Position numbers and translations under genes: made by a program. A stretch of DNA of 64,000 nt, from positions 310,001 to 374,000 of the forward strand of contig NZ_FPKR01000002.1 of NCBI RefSeq assembly GCF_900119825.1, written 5' to 3'. The notes below the pieces were generated by a model. It was not told the DNA's origin. It worked only from the letters and a program-made list of their open reading frames with translations, and searched no databases. Shown here piece after piece: positions 56,585 through 64,000 of the stretch (its first letter is position 1; every line of letters starts with the position of its first letter). Source of the DNA: Chitinimonas taiwanensis DSM 18899. Lineage in GTDB: Bacteria > Pseudomonadota > Gammaproteobacteria > Burkholderiales > Chitinimonadaceae.

Positions 56585-56966
56585 CGCCACACCTTGCAGG
56601 CAAATTAAAGGCCGGCACCCAGGTTGGGTGCCGGTCTGTTACATATCGAATAATAAGCGGTAGAGAAAAACTGCGCTGCCTAGAACGGCGGGAAAAAGCA
56701 GATTTGAAGTGATAAAACGCACTGCCAACCGAACAACTAATGACACCTGACGGGCAAGAGGCCCAATTCGATTCAAGCTATTACCCGCAGCAGGCTGCAG
56801 GCAGATCAACAAGGCAGGCGCATTCTAGTTGGGCTGCTACGGCGCTCGCATCCCCCAAATGGCGTATGGCAGTCGATTATGTAGACATATTATTCAGTAT
56901 GAATGTGCTGTATCGATTGGCGCCCTGCGCGGCAAATATTCCAACAGCATTATCAAGGGTGTAAAT
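56585..56966. other. Gene-free stretch upstream of the DUF1631 gene
   Basis: About 380 bases, AT-richer than surroundings. It holds a perfect 10-bp hairpin CCGGCACCCA/TGGGTGCCGG at 56612-56634, followed on the minus strand by CCTTTAATTT and ending 28 bases before the DUF1631 start, so it may be a terminator or an attenuator. I see no gene here. Confidence 0.5.
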
Positions 56967-56997
56967 GAATAATGCCCGCATGGCGCGGGCATTATTC
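56967..56997 (-). terminator. Terminator of the hldE-kinase gene
   Basis: GAATAATGCCCGC pairs with GCGGGCATTATTC, a perfect 13-bp stem with a 5-base loop, 18 bases past the kinase stop; ATTTAC follows on the minus strand. Confidence 0.8.
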
Positions 56998-57015
56998 GAT
57001 CGGCTGGTGCAGCCA

Positions 57016-57954
57016 TTAATCGGCAAATAATTCCTCAGCGGTCGCCACCGCCGTGCCCAGCTTGCCCACCACAATACCGGCCGCGCGGTTCGACCAGTGC
57101 ATGGCCTGCGGCAGACTCAGACCCGCGGCCAGCATGGCGGCCAGGGTGGCGATCACCGTATCGCCCGCCCCCGACACATCGAACACTTCCTTAGCCAGCG
57201 TAGGCTCATGGCTGACGCCGCTCGCTTCGAACAAGCTCATGCCTTCTTCGGAGCGGGTGACCAGCAAGGCTGCCAAACCCAGCTCCACGCGCAGTTGCTG
57301 GGCCTTGCGCTCCAGTTCAGCTTCATCGGACCAGCGACCAGTCACTTCACGTAGCTCGGCACGGTTGGGCGTCAGCAGCGTCGCGCCTGCATAGCGGCGG
57401 TAATCATCGCCTTTCGGATCAACCAGTACCGGCTTTCCGGCCTGGCGCGCCGCCTCGATCATGGCCGTCACATGGGTAAGCCCGCCCTTGCCATAATCGG
57501 ACAGGATCACCACGTCATGGGCAGCCAAGGCAGCGCGGTAATCGTCCAGCTTGGCGGCCAGCACTTCATGGCTGGGGCTGTATTCAAAATCCAGGCGGAT
57601 CAACTGCTGCTGGCGCGCGACCACGCGCAGTTTGACCGTGGTGGTAATGCTCGCGTCGCGGTGCAGGCTGGTCACCACCTGATGCTGCTCGAGCAGCTTT
57701 TGCAGCGCCGTGCCCGCCTCATCGTCGCCCACCACCGACAGCAGCGTGGCCTGGCCGCCAATCGCGGCGATATTGCGCGCCACATTGGCCGCACCGCCGG
57801 CGCGCTCTTCCACACGGCTGATCTTGGCCACCGGCACCGGCGCCTCGGGCGAGATGCGCTCCACATCGCCAAACCAGTAGCGATCCAGCATCACATCACC
57901 CACGATCAGGACGCGGGATTGGGCCAACTGGCGGCGGATATCGTCGTATTTCAT
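57016..57954 (-). CDS. rfaE1: D-beta-D-heptose 7-phosphate kinase (RfaE1/HldE kinase domain)
   Basis: 312 residues, kinase domain only. PfkB-family motifs GGAANVARNIA and DVSGAGDTVIATLA (anion hole and catalytic Asp), and EYSPSHEVLAAKL between. Phosphorylates D-glycero-D-manno-heptose 7-phosphate at C1 in ADP-heptose synthesis for LPS inner core. The cytidylyltransferase half that E. coli HldE has fused is absent, so a separate rfaE2 must exist elsewhere. 49 bases downstream of ugd. Confidence 0.95.
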   Translation of the reverse strand: MKYDDIRRQLAQSRVLIVGDVMLDRYWFGDVERISPEAPVPVAKISRVEERAGGAANVARNIAAIGGQATLLSVVGDDEAGTALQKLLEQHQVVTSLHRDASITTTVKLRVVARQQQLIRLDFEYSPSHEVLAAKLDDYRAALAAHDVVILSDYGKGGLTHVTAMIEAARQAGKPVLVDPKGDDYRRYAGATLLTPNRAELREVTGRWSDEAELERKAQQLRVELGLAALLVTRSEEGMSLFEASGVSHEPTLAKEVFDVSGAGDTVIATLAAMLAAGLSLPQAMHWSNRAAGIVVGKLGTAVATAEELFAD

Positions 57955-58003
57955 GCTTGCCTTGCCAGCCCGCGCAGCGGCACGGGCAGAAATGAGGTGG
58001 AAA

Positions 58004-59317
58004 CTAACGGCCTATGCCGTGGTAAACGAAGCCCAGCTCACGCATGCGCTTCGGTTCGTACAGATTGCGCCCGTCCATTATCAGCGGCGCACGTAGCAGC
58101 GCACGCATCTGCTCGAAGTCGGGGCTGCGGAACTCCTTCCATTCGGTGGCGATCAGCAGCGCGTCGGCTTCATGCAGGGCGGCCATGGGACTATCGGCAT
58201 AGCCGATTTGTTCACCCAATAGCGCGCGGGTCGCCGGCATGGCCACCGGGTCATAGGCCAGCACGCTGGCGCCCCTGGCCAATACGGCCTCGATGATAGC
58301 GAGACTTGGCGCTTCGCGCATGTCATCGGTATTCGGCTTGAAGGCCAAGCCCCACAGCGCCAAGCGCTTGCCCTGCCAGTCTCCCCCCCAGAGAGTGGCC
58401 AGCTTAGCGACCAAGCGCAGACGCTGCTGACGATTCACCTGCTCGACCGCACCCAGCAAGCGCAGCGGTACCTCATGCTGGGCGGCGGTATGGCGCAGCG
58501 CACGCACATCCTTGGGGAAGCAGGAGCCGCCGTAGCCTAGCCCCGCATACAGGAAGTCGTAACCGATGCGCGGGTCCGAGCCCATGCCGTGGCGCACCTG
58601 CTCGATATCGGCGCCGAGCACCTCGGCCAGATTGGCCAGCTCGTTCATGAACGAAATACGCGTGGCCAACATGGCATTCGCCGCATACTTGGTCAGCTCG
58701 GCCGAGCGCACATCCATCAGCAACAGCCGCTCGCGATTACGCTGAAACGGCTGATACAGCGAGCGCAGCAAGAGCGTGGCACGCTCATCCTCGCTACCGA
58801 GGATGATGCGATCCGGGCGCATGAAGTCCTCGACCGCCGCACCTTCCTTCAAGAATTCGGGATTCGACACCACCGCGTAAGGCACGACCACCGCGCGCTG
58901 GGCAAGCTCGGCTGCGATCAGCGCCTTGACCTGATCCGCGGTACCGACCGGCACGGTGGACTTGCCGATCACCACCTTGTAGTCGGTCATATGCTGACCA
59001 ATCGCCCGTGCGGCCTGCCAGACCTGGCTGACATCGGCCTCACCCGAGGCGCTGGCCGGCGTGCCCACCGCGATAATCTGCAGGGTGCCGAAGGCGACGG
59101 CTGCCGCCACATCGGTGGAGAAGCGCAAGCGCCCGGCAGCCAGATTGCGCTGCACCAGCTCGGTCAGGCCTGGCTCATAGAGCGGGATTCGCCCAGCTTG
59201 CAGGGCCGCGACCTTGTCCGCATCCAGATCCAGGCAGAACACATCATTGCCCACTTCCGCCAGGCAGGCGCCACTGACCAGGCCAACATAGCCGGTACCG
59301 ATAATGGTGAGCTTCAT
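58004..59317 (-). CDS. ugd: UDP-glucose 6-dehydrogenase
   Basis: 437 residues. NAD-binding [10 protein letters not shown] at the N-terminus, the VGTPA segment, catalytic Cys in [14 protein letters not shown], and the C-terminal UDP-binding domain ([20 protein letters not shown]). Oxidises UDP-glucose to UDP-glucuronate for surface polysaccharides or LPS sugars. The group ugd/rfaE1 downstream of lapB-pyrF is seen in other betaproteobacteria. Confidence 0.97.
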   Translation of the reverse strand: MKLTIIGTGYVGLVSGACLAEVGNDVFCLDLDADKVAALQAGRIPLYEPGLTELVQRNLAAGRLRFSTDVAAAVAFGTLQIIAVGTPASASGEADVSQVWQAARAIGQHMTDYKVVIGKSTVPVGTADQVKALIAAELAQRAVVVPYAVVSNPEFLKEGAAVEDFMRPDRIILGSEDERATLLLRSLYQPFQRNRERLLLMDVRSAELTKYAANAMLATRISFMNELANLAEVLGADIEQVRHGMGSDPRIGYDFLYAGLGYGGSCFPKDVRALRHTAAQHEVPLRLLGAVEQVNRQQRLRLVAKLATLWGGDWQGKRLALWGLAFKPNTDDMREAPSLAIIEAVLARGASVLAYDPVAMPATRALLGEQIGYADSPMAALHEADALLIATEWKEFRSPDFEQMRALLRAPLIMDGRNLYEPKRMRELGFVYHGIGR

Positions 59318-59413
59318 GCGCTACTCCTCGTGGATGAATATCCACGAGGCTAGAGCGGCAGGCTTGCAGGCAGATGACAGCGCTGGCGCGCAGGACCGAC
59401 GGAAGAGCGGTGG

Positions 59414-60106
59414 TCAGGCCAGGCTGGCGTTGATCGCTTGCAGAGTGGCGAGTGGGTCGGCGCTCTGGGTGATCGGGCGGCCAATCACCAGATAGTCAGC
59501 ACCGGCTGCCATGGCGGCTTCCGGCGTCATGATGCGGCTCTGATCGCCGGCATCGACACCGGCCGGGCGAATGCCGGGGGTGACCAGCTTGAAATCCGCC
59601 CCGCAGAGCTTTTTCAGCACGACGGCTTCCTGGGCCGAACAGACCACGCCATCCATGCCGCAATCCAGTGCCAGGCGCGCCAGCAGCGGCACCTGTACCG
59701 CCGGCTCGGGCAGACCAAGTTCGGCCAGCTGCGCGCCATCCATGCTGGTCAGCACGGTCACCGCAATCAGCAACGGCTTGCGCGGCTCATCCTGCAGCGC
59801 ATCACGGGCGGCCTCCATCATCTTGCGTCCGCCCGAGGCGTGCACGTTGACCATCCACACCCCGAGCCGCGCCGCCGCCTTGACGGCCTGCGCCACGGTA
59901 TTCGGAATGTCATGGAATTTCAGATCGAGGAAGACATCGAAGCCGCGCGCCACCAGTTGTTCCACCAGCTGCGGGCCGGCAACGGTGAACAGCTCCTTGC
60001 CAACCTTGAGCCGGCATTGGCTGGGGCTGACGCGCTCGGCAAAGGCCAGGGCAGCAGCAGCATCCTGGAAATCGAGGGCCACCAGAATTTTCGGGTCATG
60101 CGCCAT
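59414..60106 (-). CDS. pyrF: Orotidine 5'-phosphate decarboxylase
   Basis: 230 residues. VALDFQD near the N-terminus, KVGKELF, the catalytic [11 protein letters not shown] tetrad block (Lys-Asp-x-x-Asp pattern) and the phosphate-binding end TPGIRPAG and VIGRPIT. Last step of UMP synthesis. Follows lapB, as in E. coli (lapA-lapB-pyrF). Confidence 0.98.
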   Translation of the reverse strand: MAHDPKILVALDFQDAAAALAFAERVSPSQCRLKVGKELFTVAGPQLVEQLVARGFDVFLDLKFHDIPNTVAQAVKAAARLGVWMVNVHASGGRKMMEAARDALQDEPRKPLLIAVTVLTSMDGAQLAELGLPEPAVQVPLLARLALDCGMDGVVCSAQEAVVLKKLCGADFKLVTPGIRPAGVDAGDQSRIMTPEAAMAAGADYLVIGRPITQSADPLATLQAINASLA

Positions 60107-60180
60107 GGCAGTACTTTCTTCGTGTGTGGGTTTGCCGAGGCGCGTACTCGCAGCCCTTGCGGCGATGGAGGTGAAGTGAC

Positions 60181-61344
60181 TCAGGCCTTGGTCTGGCCGC
60201 GGGCCGGTAGGAAACTTTCCCAGTCATTGCAGGCCGGGCAGCGCCAGAAGTACTGACGCGCCTTGAAGCCGCAGGACGCGCAGTGATACATGCTCGCGCC
60301 ACGGGTAGCCTCCTGTGTCAGGCGCTGGATGGTCTCCAGCTCGGCACGACGCTCGGCCGGCGCGCTCTTGGTCTGCGCATCCTGCAGCTTGAGCAGGCCC
60401 GCCATGGTCGGATTACGGCGCAGTTCCTCGCGCAGCCAGTCATAGGCCGCCGCATCCGACTCGGTCGCCGCAATGCGCTCGACCAGCACATCGAGCATAT
60501 CGAGTTCGGGATAACTACTGAGAAAGCCCTTGAGCAGGGCCGTGCCCTCCTCAGCCTTGCCGAGCTTGTCATAGGCATCCAGCAGCTTGCGCGCGGCGAA
60601 AGGCAGGAAGCGATGATCCTGCGATTCGATCTTCAGCCAGGCCTCGATAGCGGCGGCGAACTGGCCCTCATTGGCGGCCAGCTCACCGAGCAGCAGATTG
60701 GCGCGCACACATTTGCGGTGCTCAGCCAGCGCCTGCTGCAGATACTGACGCGCTTCCTGCGGCTGCGAGCGGGTCATCGCCGCTGTGGCCAGCTCGCAGT
60801 AGAACTCGGCAATCTCATGCTGATAGGTATGGCTGGTATCGCGTAGTTGCTGCGCGGTTTCAATCGCCTTCTTCCACTCCTTCTCCTGCTGATAGATATC
60901 GAGCAGATGGCGGCGTGCGGCACGGGCAAAGTCGGTGTCATCGAGCTGGCCAAACAGCTCCTCGGCGCGGTCGAACAGACCGGCCTTCATGAAGTCCAAC
61001 GCCAACTCGTACTGGGCTGAGTGCTTCTCATGCTGCTTGAGCTCTGGGCGGGCCAGCAGCTTCTGATGCATACGGATCGCGCGTTCGATCTCACCCTTCT
61101 TGCGGAAGAGATGCCCGAGTGCGAACTGCAGCTCTATCGTCTCACTATGGTTGCGGGCCAGATCGACAAAGACCTCGACCGCCTTATCGGTGCGCTCGCC
61201 GAGCAGGTGGTTCAGCCCCTCAAAATACTGGCGCGGCAGCAGCTTGGAGTTGGCCAGCAGATGGCGGATATCGACACGCGCCGCCAACCAACCCAGCCCA
61301 AAGCAGAGCGGAAACAGGATCAGCCACCAGGCTTCAAATTCCAC
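60181..61344 (-). CDS. lapB: LapB, LPS assembly regulator
   Basis: 387 residues. N-terminal membrane helix (about 5-20), TPR repeats through most of the chain, and a C-terminal rubredoxin-like Zn knuckle ([21 protein letters not shown]). LapB (YciM) directs FtsH-dependent breakdown of LpxC, coupling LPS synthesis to demand. The presence of hflK/hflC elsewhere in the window is an FtsH-related coincidence. All four Cys are intact. Confidence 0.95.
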   Translation of the reverse strand: MEFEAWWLILFPLCFGLGWLAARVDIRHLLANSKLLPRQYFEGLNHLLGERTDKAVEVFVDLARNHSETIELQFALGHLFRKKGEIERAIRMHQKLLARPELKQHEKHSAQYELALDFMKAGLFDRAEELFGQLDDTDFARAARRHLLDIYQQEKEWKKAIETAQQLRDTSHTYQHEIAEFYCELATAAMTRSQPQEARQYLQQALAEHRKCVRANLLLGELAANEGQFAAAIEAWLKIESQDHRFLPFAARKLLDAYDKLGKAEEGTALLKGFLSSYPELDMLDVLVERIAATESDAAAYDWLREELRRNPTMAGLLKLQDAQTKSAPAERRAELETIQRLTQEATRGASMYHCASCGFKARQYFWRCPACNDWESFLPARGQTKA

Positions 61345-61361
61345 GTTGTGTTCCTATTTGA

Positions 61362-61667
61362 TCAAAGTACGGCGTCGAGCGGCGCGGCCGGCTCGACTTC
61401 ATTCGGGGCAGCCGGCTTGGCCTGCAGCTGCTTGAGGCGCAACTCTGCCGCGGCCAGTTCCCGCTGCAGCCGGCGCTGCGTCAAGAGCATGACCAGCACA
61501 CCGGCAGCCACACCCAAGGCAAAACACAGCAGGATCAATACGATCAGCGGCAATTTCAGCTCGCTGCCCAGCAGGCCCTGTACGGCAACCAGGGCGGTGT
61601 TATTCAAGGCAAAGGCAAACAGCAACAGAAAGAGAAACAGCCTGAGTAGCCAGGAAAGATAGCGCAC
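61362..61667 (-). CDS. lapA: LapA-domain inner-membrane protein
   Basis: 101 residues: two membrane helices (about 4-25 and 40-62) and a C-terminal coiled segment (RRLQRELAAAELRLKQLQ). LapA (YciS) co-occurs with LapB. Gap to lapB is 17 bases; a terminator-like hairpin separates it from ihfB upstream, so lapAB probably has its own promoter in 61668-61771. Confidence 0.9.
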   Translation of the reverse strand: MRYLSWLLRLFLFLLLFAFALNNTALVAVQGLLGSELKLPLIVLILLCFALGVAAGVLVMLLTQRRLQRELAAAELRLKQLQAKPAAPNEVEPAAPLDAVL

Positions 61668-61771
61668 TGCGCAACTCCAGAAGCGGGCAAGGCCGCCATT
61701 TTAACCGAGGCCAGCGCAGGGCTGGCGGCAAACTGCACGGCTGCCGCCAGGCACGCGCCCAGCAAAAGAAA

Positions 61772-61797
61772 AACGCGGCATCTTGCGATGCCGCGTT
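61772..61797 (-). terminator. Terminator between ihfB and lapA
   Basis: AACGCGGCATC pairs with GATGCCGCGTT, loop TTGC; on the minus strand TTTCTTTT follows. It ends the rpsA-ihfB unit. Confidence 0.9.
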
Positions 61798-61829
61798 CTC
61801 TTGATACCAGGGCCACGGGGCCGGCAGGA

Positions 61830-62114
61830 TTACTCCTGACCGTCCACGCGCTCCCTCAGCTCTTTGCCTGCCTTGAAGTGCGGCACATATTTCTCCGGCA
61901 CCGCGACTTTCGTCCCGGACTTCGGATTGCGCCCCACCCGTGGCGGGCGGTAGTTCAGGTCGAAGCTGCCGAAACCCCGAATCTCGATACGCTGGCCACT
62001 GGCAAGACTGACTGCCATTGCATCCAGGATCGTCTTCACGGCCAACTCGGCGTCCTTCGCCACGAGCTGCGGGTACCGCTCCGCGAGCTTGGCGATCAAC
62101 TCGGACTTGGTCAT
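61830..62114 (-). CDS. ihfB: Integration host factor subunit beta
   Basis: 94 residues. HU/IHF fold with [41 protein letters not shown] and the DNA-intercalating Pro region ([22 protein letters not shown]). Bends DNA at specific sites; needed for many integrations and sigma-54 promoters. Starts 24 bases past the rpsA stop; the rpsA-ihfB pair is conserved in proteobacteria. Confidence 0.98.
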   Translation of the reverse strand: MTKSELIAKLAERYPQLVAKDAELAVKTILDAMAVSLASGQRIEIRGFGSFDLNYRPPRVGRNPKSGTKVAVPEKYVPHFKAGKELRERVDGQE

Positions 62115-62138
62115 GGGGCTACCGGAAGGCATCACGAC

Positions 62139-63839
62139 TTACTCTTGGTTGCCCGAGAGCTTCGCCTTCAGCAGTGCGCCCAGGCTGGTCGTACCGGCGT
62201 TGCCAGTGGCTTCGCTGGCCAGCTTGTTCATGGCGCTGGATTCTTCCACCGAATCCTTGGCCTTGATCGACAGGTTGATCGAGCGGTTCTTGCGATCAAC
62301 GTTGATGATCATGGCTTCGACTTCGTCGCCTTCCTTCAGCACCGAAGCGATGTTTTCCACGCGGTCGCGGGACACTTCGGTAGCGCGCAGGTAGCCTTCG
62401 ACTTCTTCGCTCAGGGCAACAACGGCACCCTTGGCATCCAGCGACTTGACGACGCCCTTGACCACGGCACCCTTGTCGAAGGTCGACACGAAGTTGTTGA
62501 AAGGATCACCTTCCATTTGCTTGATGCCCATGGAGATGCGCTCGCGCTCGACGTCGATCGACAACACCAGGGCTTCCACTTCGTCGCCCTTCTTGTAGTT
62601 GCGAACGGCTTCTTCGCCAGTCAGGTTCCAGGACAGGTCGGACAGGTGGACCAGGCCATCGATGCCGCCAGGCAGACCGATGAACACGCCGAAGTCGGTG
62701 ATCGACTTGATGGCGCCCTTGATCTTGTCACCCTTCTTGTAGGTGGCTTGGAAATCGTCCCACGGATTGGACATGCACTGCTTCATGCCCAGCGAGATAC
62801 GACGACGATCTTCGTCGATTTCCAGGATCATCACTTCGACTTCATCGCCCAGCTGGACGACCTTGGTCGGGTGGATGTTCTTGTTGGTCCAGTCCATTTC
62901 GGACACGTGGACCAGACCTTCGATGCCTTGTTCGATTTCAACGAAGGCGCCGTAGTCGGTGATGTTAGTGACCTTGCCGAACAGGCGGGTGTTCTGCGGG
63001 TAACGACGACCCAGGCCCACCCACGGATCTTCGCCGAGCTGCTTGAGGCCCAGGGAAACGCGGTTCTTCTCTTGGTCGAACTTCAGCACCTTGGCGGTCA
63101 CTTCGTCGCCAACGGTCAGCACTTCCGACGGGTGCTTCACGCGACGCCATGCCAGGTCGGTGATGTGCAGCAGACCATCGATACCGCCCAGGTCCACGAA
63201 GGCGCCGTAGTCGGTGATGTTCTTGACGATACCCTTGACGGTAGCGCCTTCGGACAGGGTGGACAGCAGCTTCTCGCGCTCTTCGCCCATGGTTTCTTCC
63301 AGCACGGCGCGACGCGAAACAACCACGTTGTTACGCTTGCGATCGAGCTTGATCACCTTGAACTCGATGTCCTTGCCTTCGAACGGGGTGGTGTCCTTGA
63401 TCGGGCGGATGTCGACCAGCGAACCCGGCAGGAAGGCGCGGATGCCGTTGATCATGACGGTCAGACCGCCCTTGACCTTGCCGGAGATCAGACCGGTCTT
63501 GATGATGCCCTGTTCCAGAGCTTCTTCCAGGTCGATCCAGGCAGCGAGGCGCTTAGCCTTGTCGCGCGACAGCTTGGTCTCGCCAAAGCCGTTTTCCACG
63601 TTTTCGATGGCCACTTGCACGAAGTCGCCAACCTTAACGTCGATCACGCCTTGGTCGTTCTTGAATTCATTGATGTCGATCAGCGACTCGGACTTCAGGC
63701 CGGCGTTGACGATCACCACCTTGTCTTCGACAGCAACCACTTCTGCAGTGATCACTTCACCAGCGCGCATTTCCTGACGCGCCAGGCTTTCCTCGAAGAG
63801 GGCGGCAAAACTTTCCATGGAAGAAACTTCGGTAGTCAT
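62139..63839 (-). CDS. rpsA: 30S ribosomal protein S1
   Basis: 566 residues with six S1 repeats; the central ones show the pattern [22 protein letters not shown] clearly. Binds mRNA leaders and docks them on the 30S subunit. Codon use is highly biased toward preferred codons (nearly all AAG/CTG/GTC), as expected for an abundant ribosomal protein. I start it at ATG 63839 ([14 protein letters not shown]); ATG 63818 ([10 protein letters not shown]) is an alternative and closer to the E. coli start. The frame upstream to 63920 has no family similarity. Confidence 0.98.
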   Translation of the reverse strand: MTTEVSSMESFAALFEESLARQEMRAGEVITAEVVAVEDKVVIVNAGLKSESLIDINEFKNDQGVIDVKVGDFVQVAIENVENGFGETKLSRDKAKRLAAWIDLEEALEQGIIKTGLISGKVKGGLTVMINGIRAFLPGSLVDIRPIKDTTPFEGKDIEFKVIKLDRKRNNVVVSRRAVLEETMGEEREKLLSTLSEGATVKGIVKNITDYGAFVDLGGIDGLLHITDLAWRRVKHPSEVLTVGDEVTAKVLKFDQEKNRVSLGLKQLGEDPWVGLGRRYPQNTRLFGKVTNITDYGAFVEIEQGIEGLVHVSEMDWTNKNIHPTKVVQLGDEVEVMILEIDEDRRRISLGMKQCMSNPWDDFQATYKKGDKIKGAIKSITDFGVFIGLPGGIDGLVHLSDLSWNLTGEEAVRNYKKGDEVEALVLSIDVERERISMGIKQMEGDPFNNFVSTFDKGAVVKGVVKSLDAKGAVVALSEEVEGYLRATEVSRDRVENIASVLKEGDEVEAMIINVDRKNRSINLSIKAKDSVEESSAMNKLASEATGNAGTTSLGALLKAKLSGNQE

Positions 63840-64000
63840 TTGATTATCCAGATAGCCCACGTGTACTGCCTGTGGGGTCAAGTTAAAAAAGCCAAACCCG
63901 CCTTGCGCAAGGACTGGCACCGCCGTGCCGCCAATCTGGCATCAGCAACACGGTTTGCCCGATCAGGCGGCGGACACAGCCCGCCAATGATCAAGCACGA
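63840..64000. promoter_or_regulatory. Upstream region of rpsA
   Basis: Intergenic sequence at the window edge. It contains CCTTGCGCAAGG (a 12-bp palindrome near 63901) followed on the minus strand by GCGGGTTTGGCTTTTTTAA, which may be a leader structure or the terminator of an upstream gene. No reading frame supported. Confidence 0.4.

Overview
The window reads as the chromosome of a flagellated, type IV pilus-bearing Gram-negative betaproteobacterium, probably of the Neisseriales or a near relative (Chromobacterium/Chitinimonas-like). The reasons are the gene order ndk-rlmN-pilW-rodZ-ispG-hisS-yfgM-bamB-der-hfq-hflX-hflK-hflC-hisZ-purA, the run rpsA-ihfB-lapA-lapB-pyrF, a short hisZ-dependent histidine system, and a high-GC backbone. 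The genus is inference; no 16S gene is present. Almost all of the window is ordinary vertically inherited backbone.

Layout. 1-4990: end of nadB, a YgfX-like protein, a SIMPL protein, a PilZ protein and a large orphan hybrid histidine kinase. 5017-9144: rnr, two near-identical tRNA-Leu(CAG) transcription units, each with its own promoter and terminator, and pdxJ. 9228-25075: a leftward run of seventeen genes (ndk to purA) covering nucleotide and isoprenoid synthesis, translation, outer-membrane assembly, cell shape, pilus assembly, RNA chaperone and protease control. 25281-34056: SPOR protein, tilS, accA, then a flagellar patch (fliW, flgM, flgN, motD) with a textbook sigma-28 promoter, then sppA-Rieske-phosphatase-rluC. 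34628-37600: RNase E with a long Arg-rich tail behind a roughly 540-base leader. 37695-43697: an NlpC/P60 lipoprotein, a hydrolase and a TetR/EmrA/EmrB efflux locus interrupted by a phosphoesterase gene and the relic of a LysE-type exporter.

43700-44713 is an AT-richer accessory patch with a cysteine-rich orphan protein and a perfect 18-bp palindrome directly in front of a LuxR-type regulator. 45843-48767 holds Sua5, a LysR regulator and a divergent EamA exporter. 48866-53977 carries the hopanoid/squalene genes hpnD and hpnE. Between them, at the 3' end of a small membrane-protein gene, sits a 2.5-kb AT-rich island bounded by 19-bp direct repeats. It contains a two-gene cassette (tiny secreted protein plus membrane/coiled-coil protein), a terminase C-terminal scrap and a broken tyrosine integrase. 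I read this as a collapsed prophage that kept its cargo; it is the most interesting object in the window.

54026-63839: a DUF1631 protein, then rfaE1/hldE kinase, ugd, pyrF, lapB, lapA, ihfB and rpsA, which link LPS precursor supply and LPS assembly control to pyrimidine synthesis and translation.
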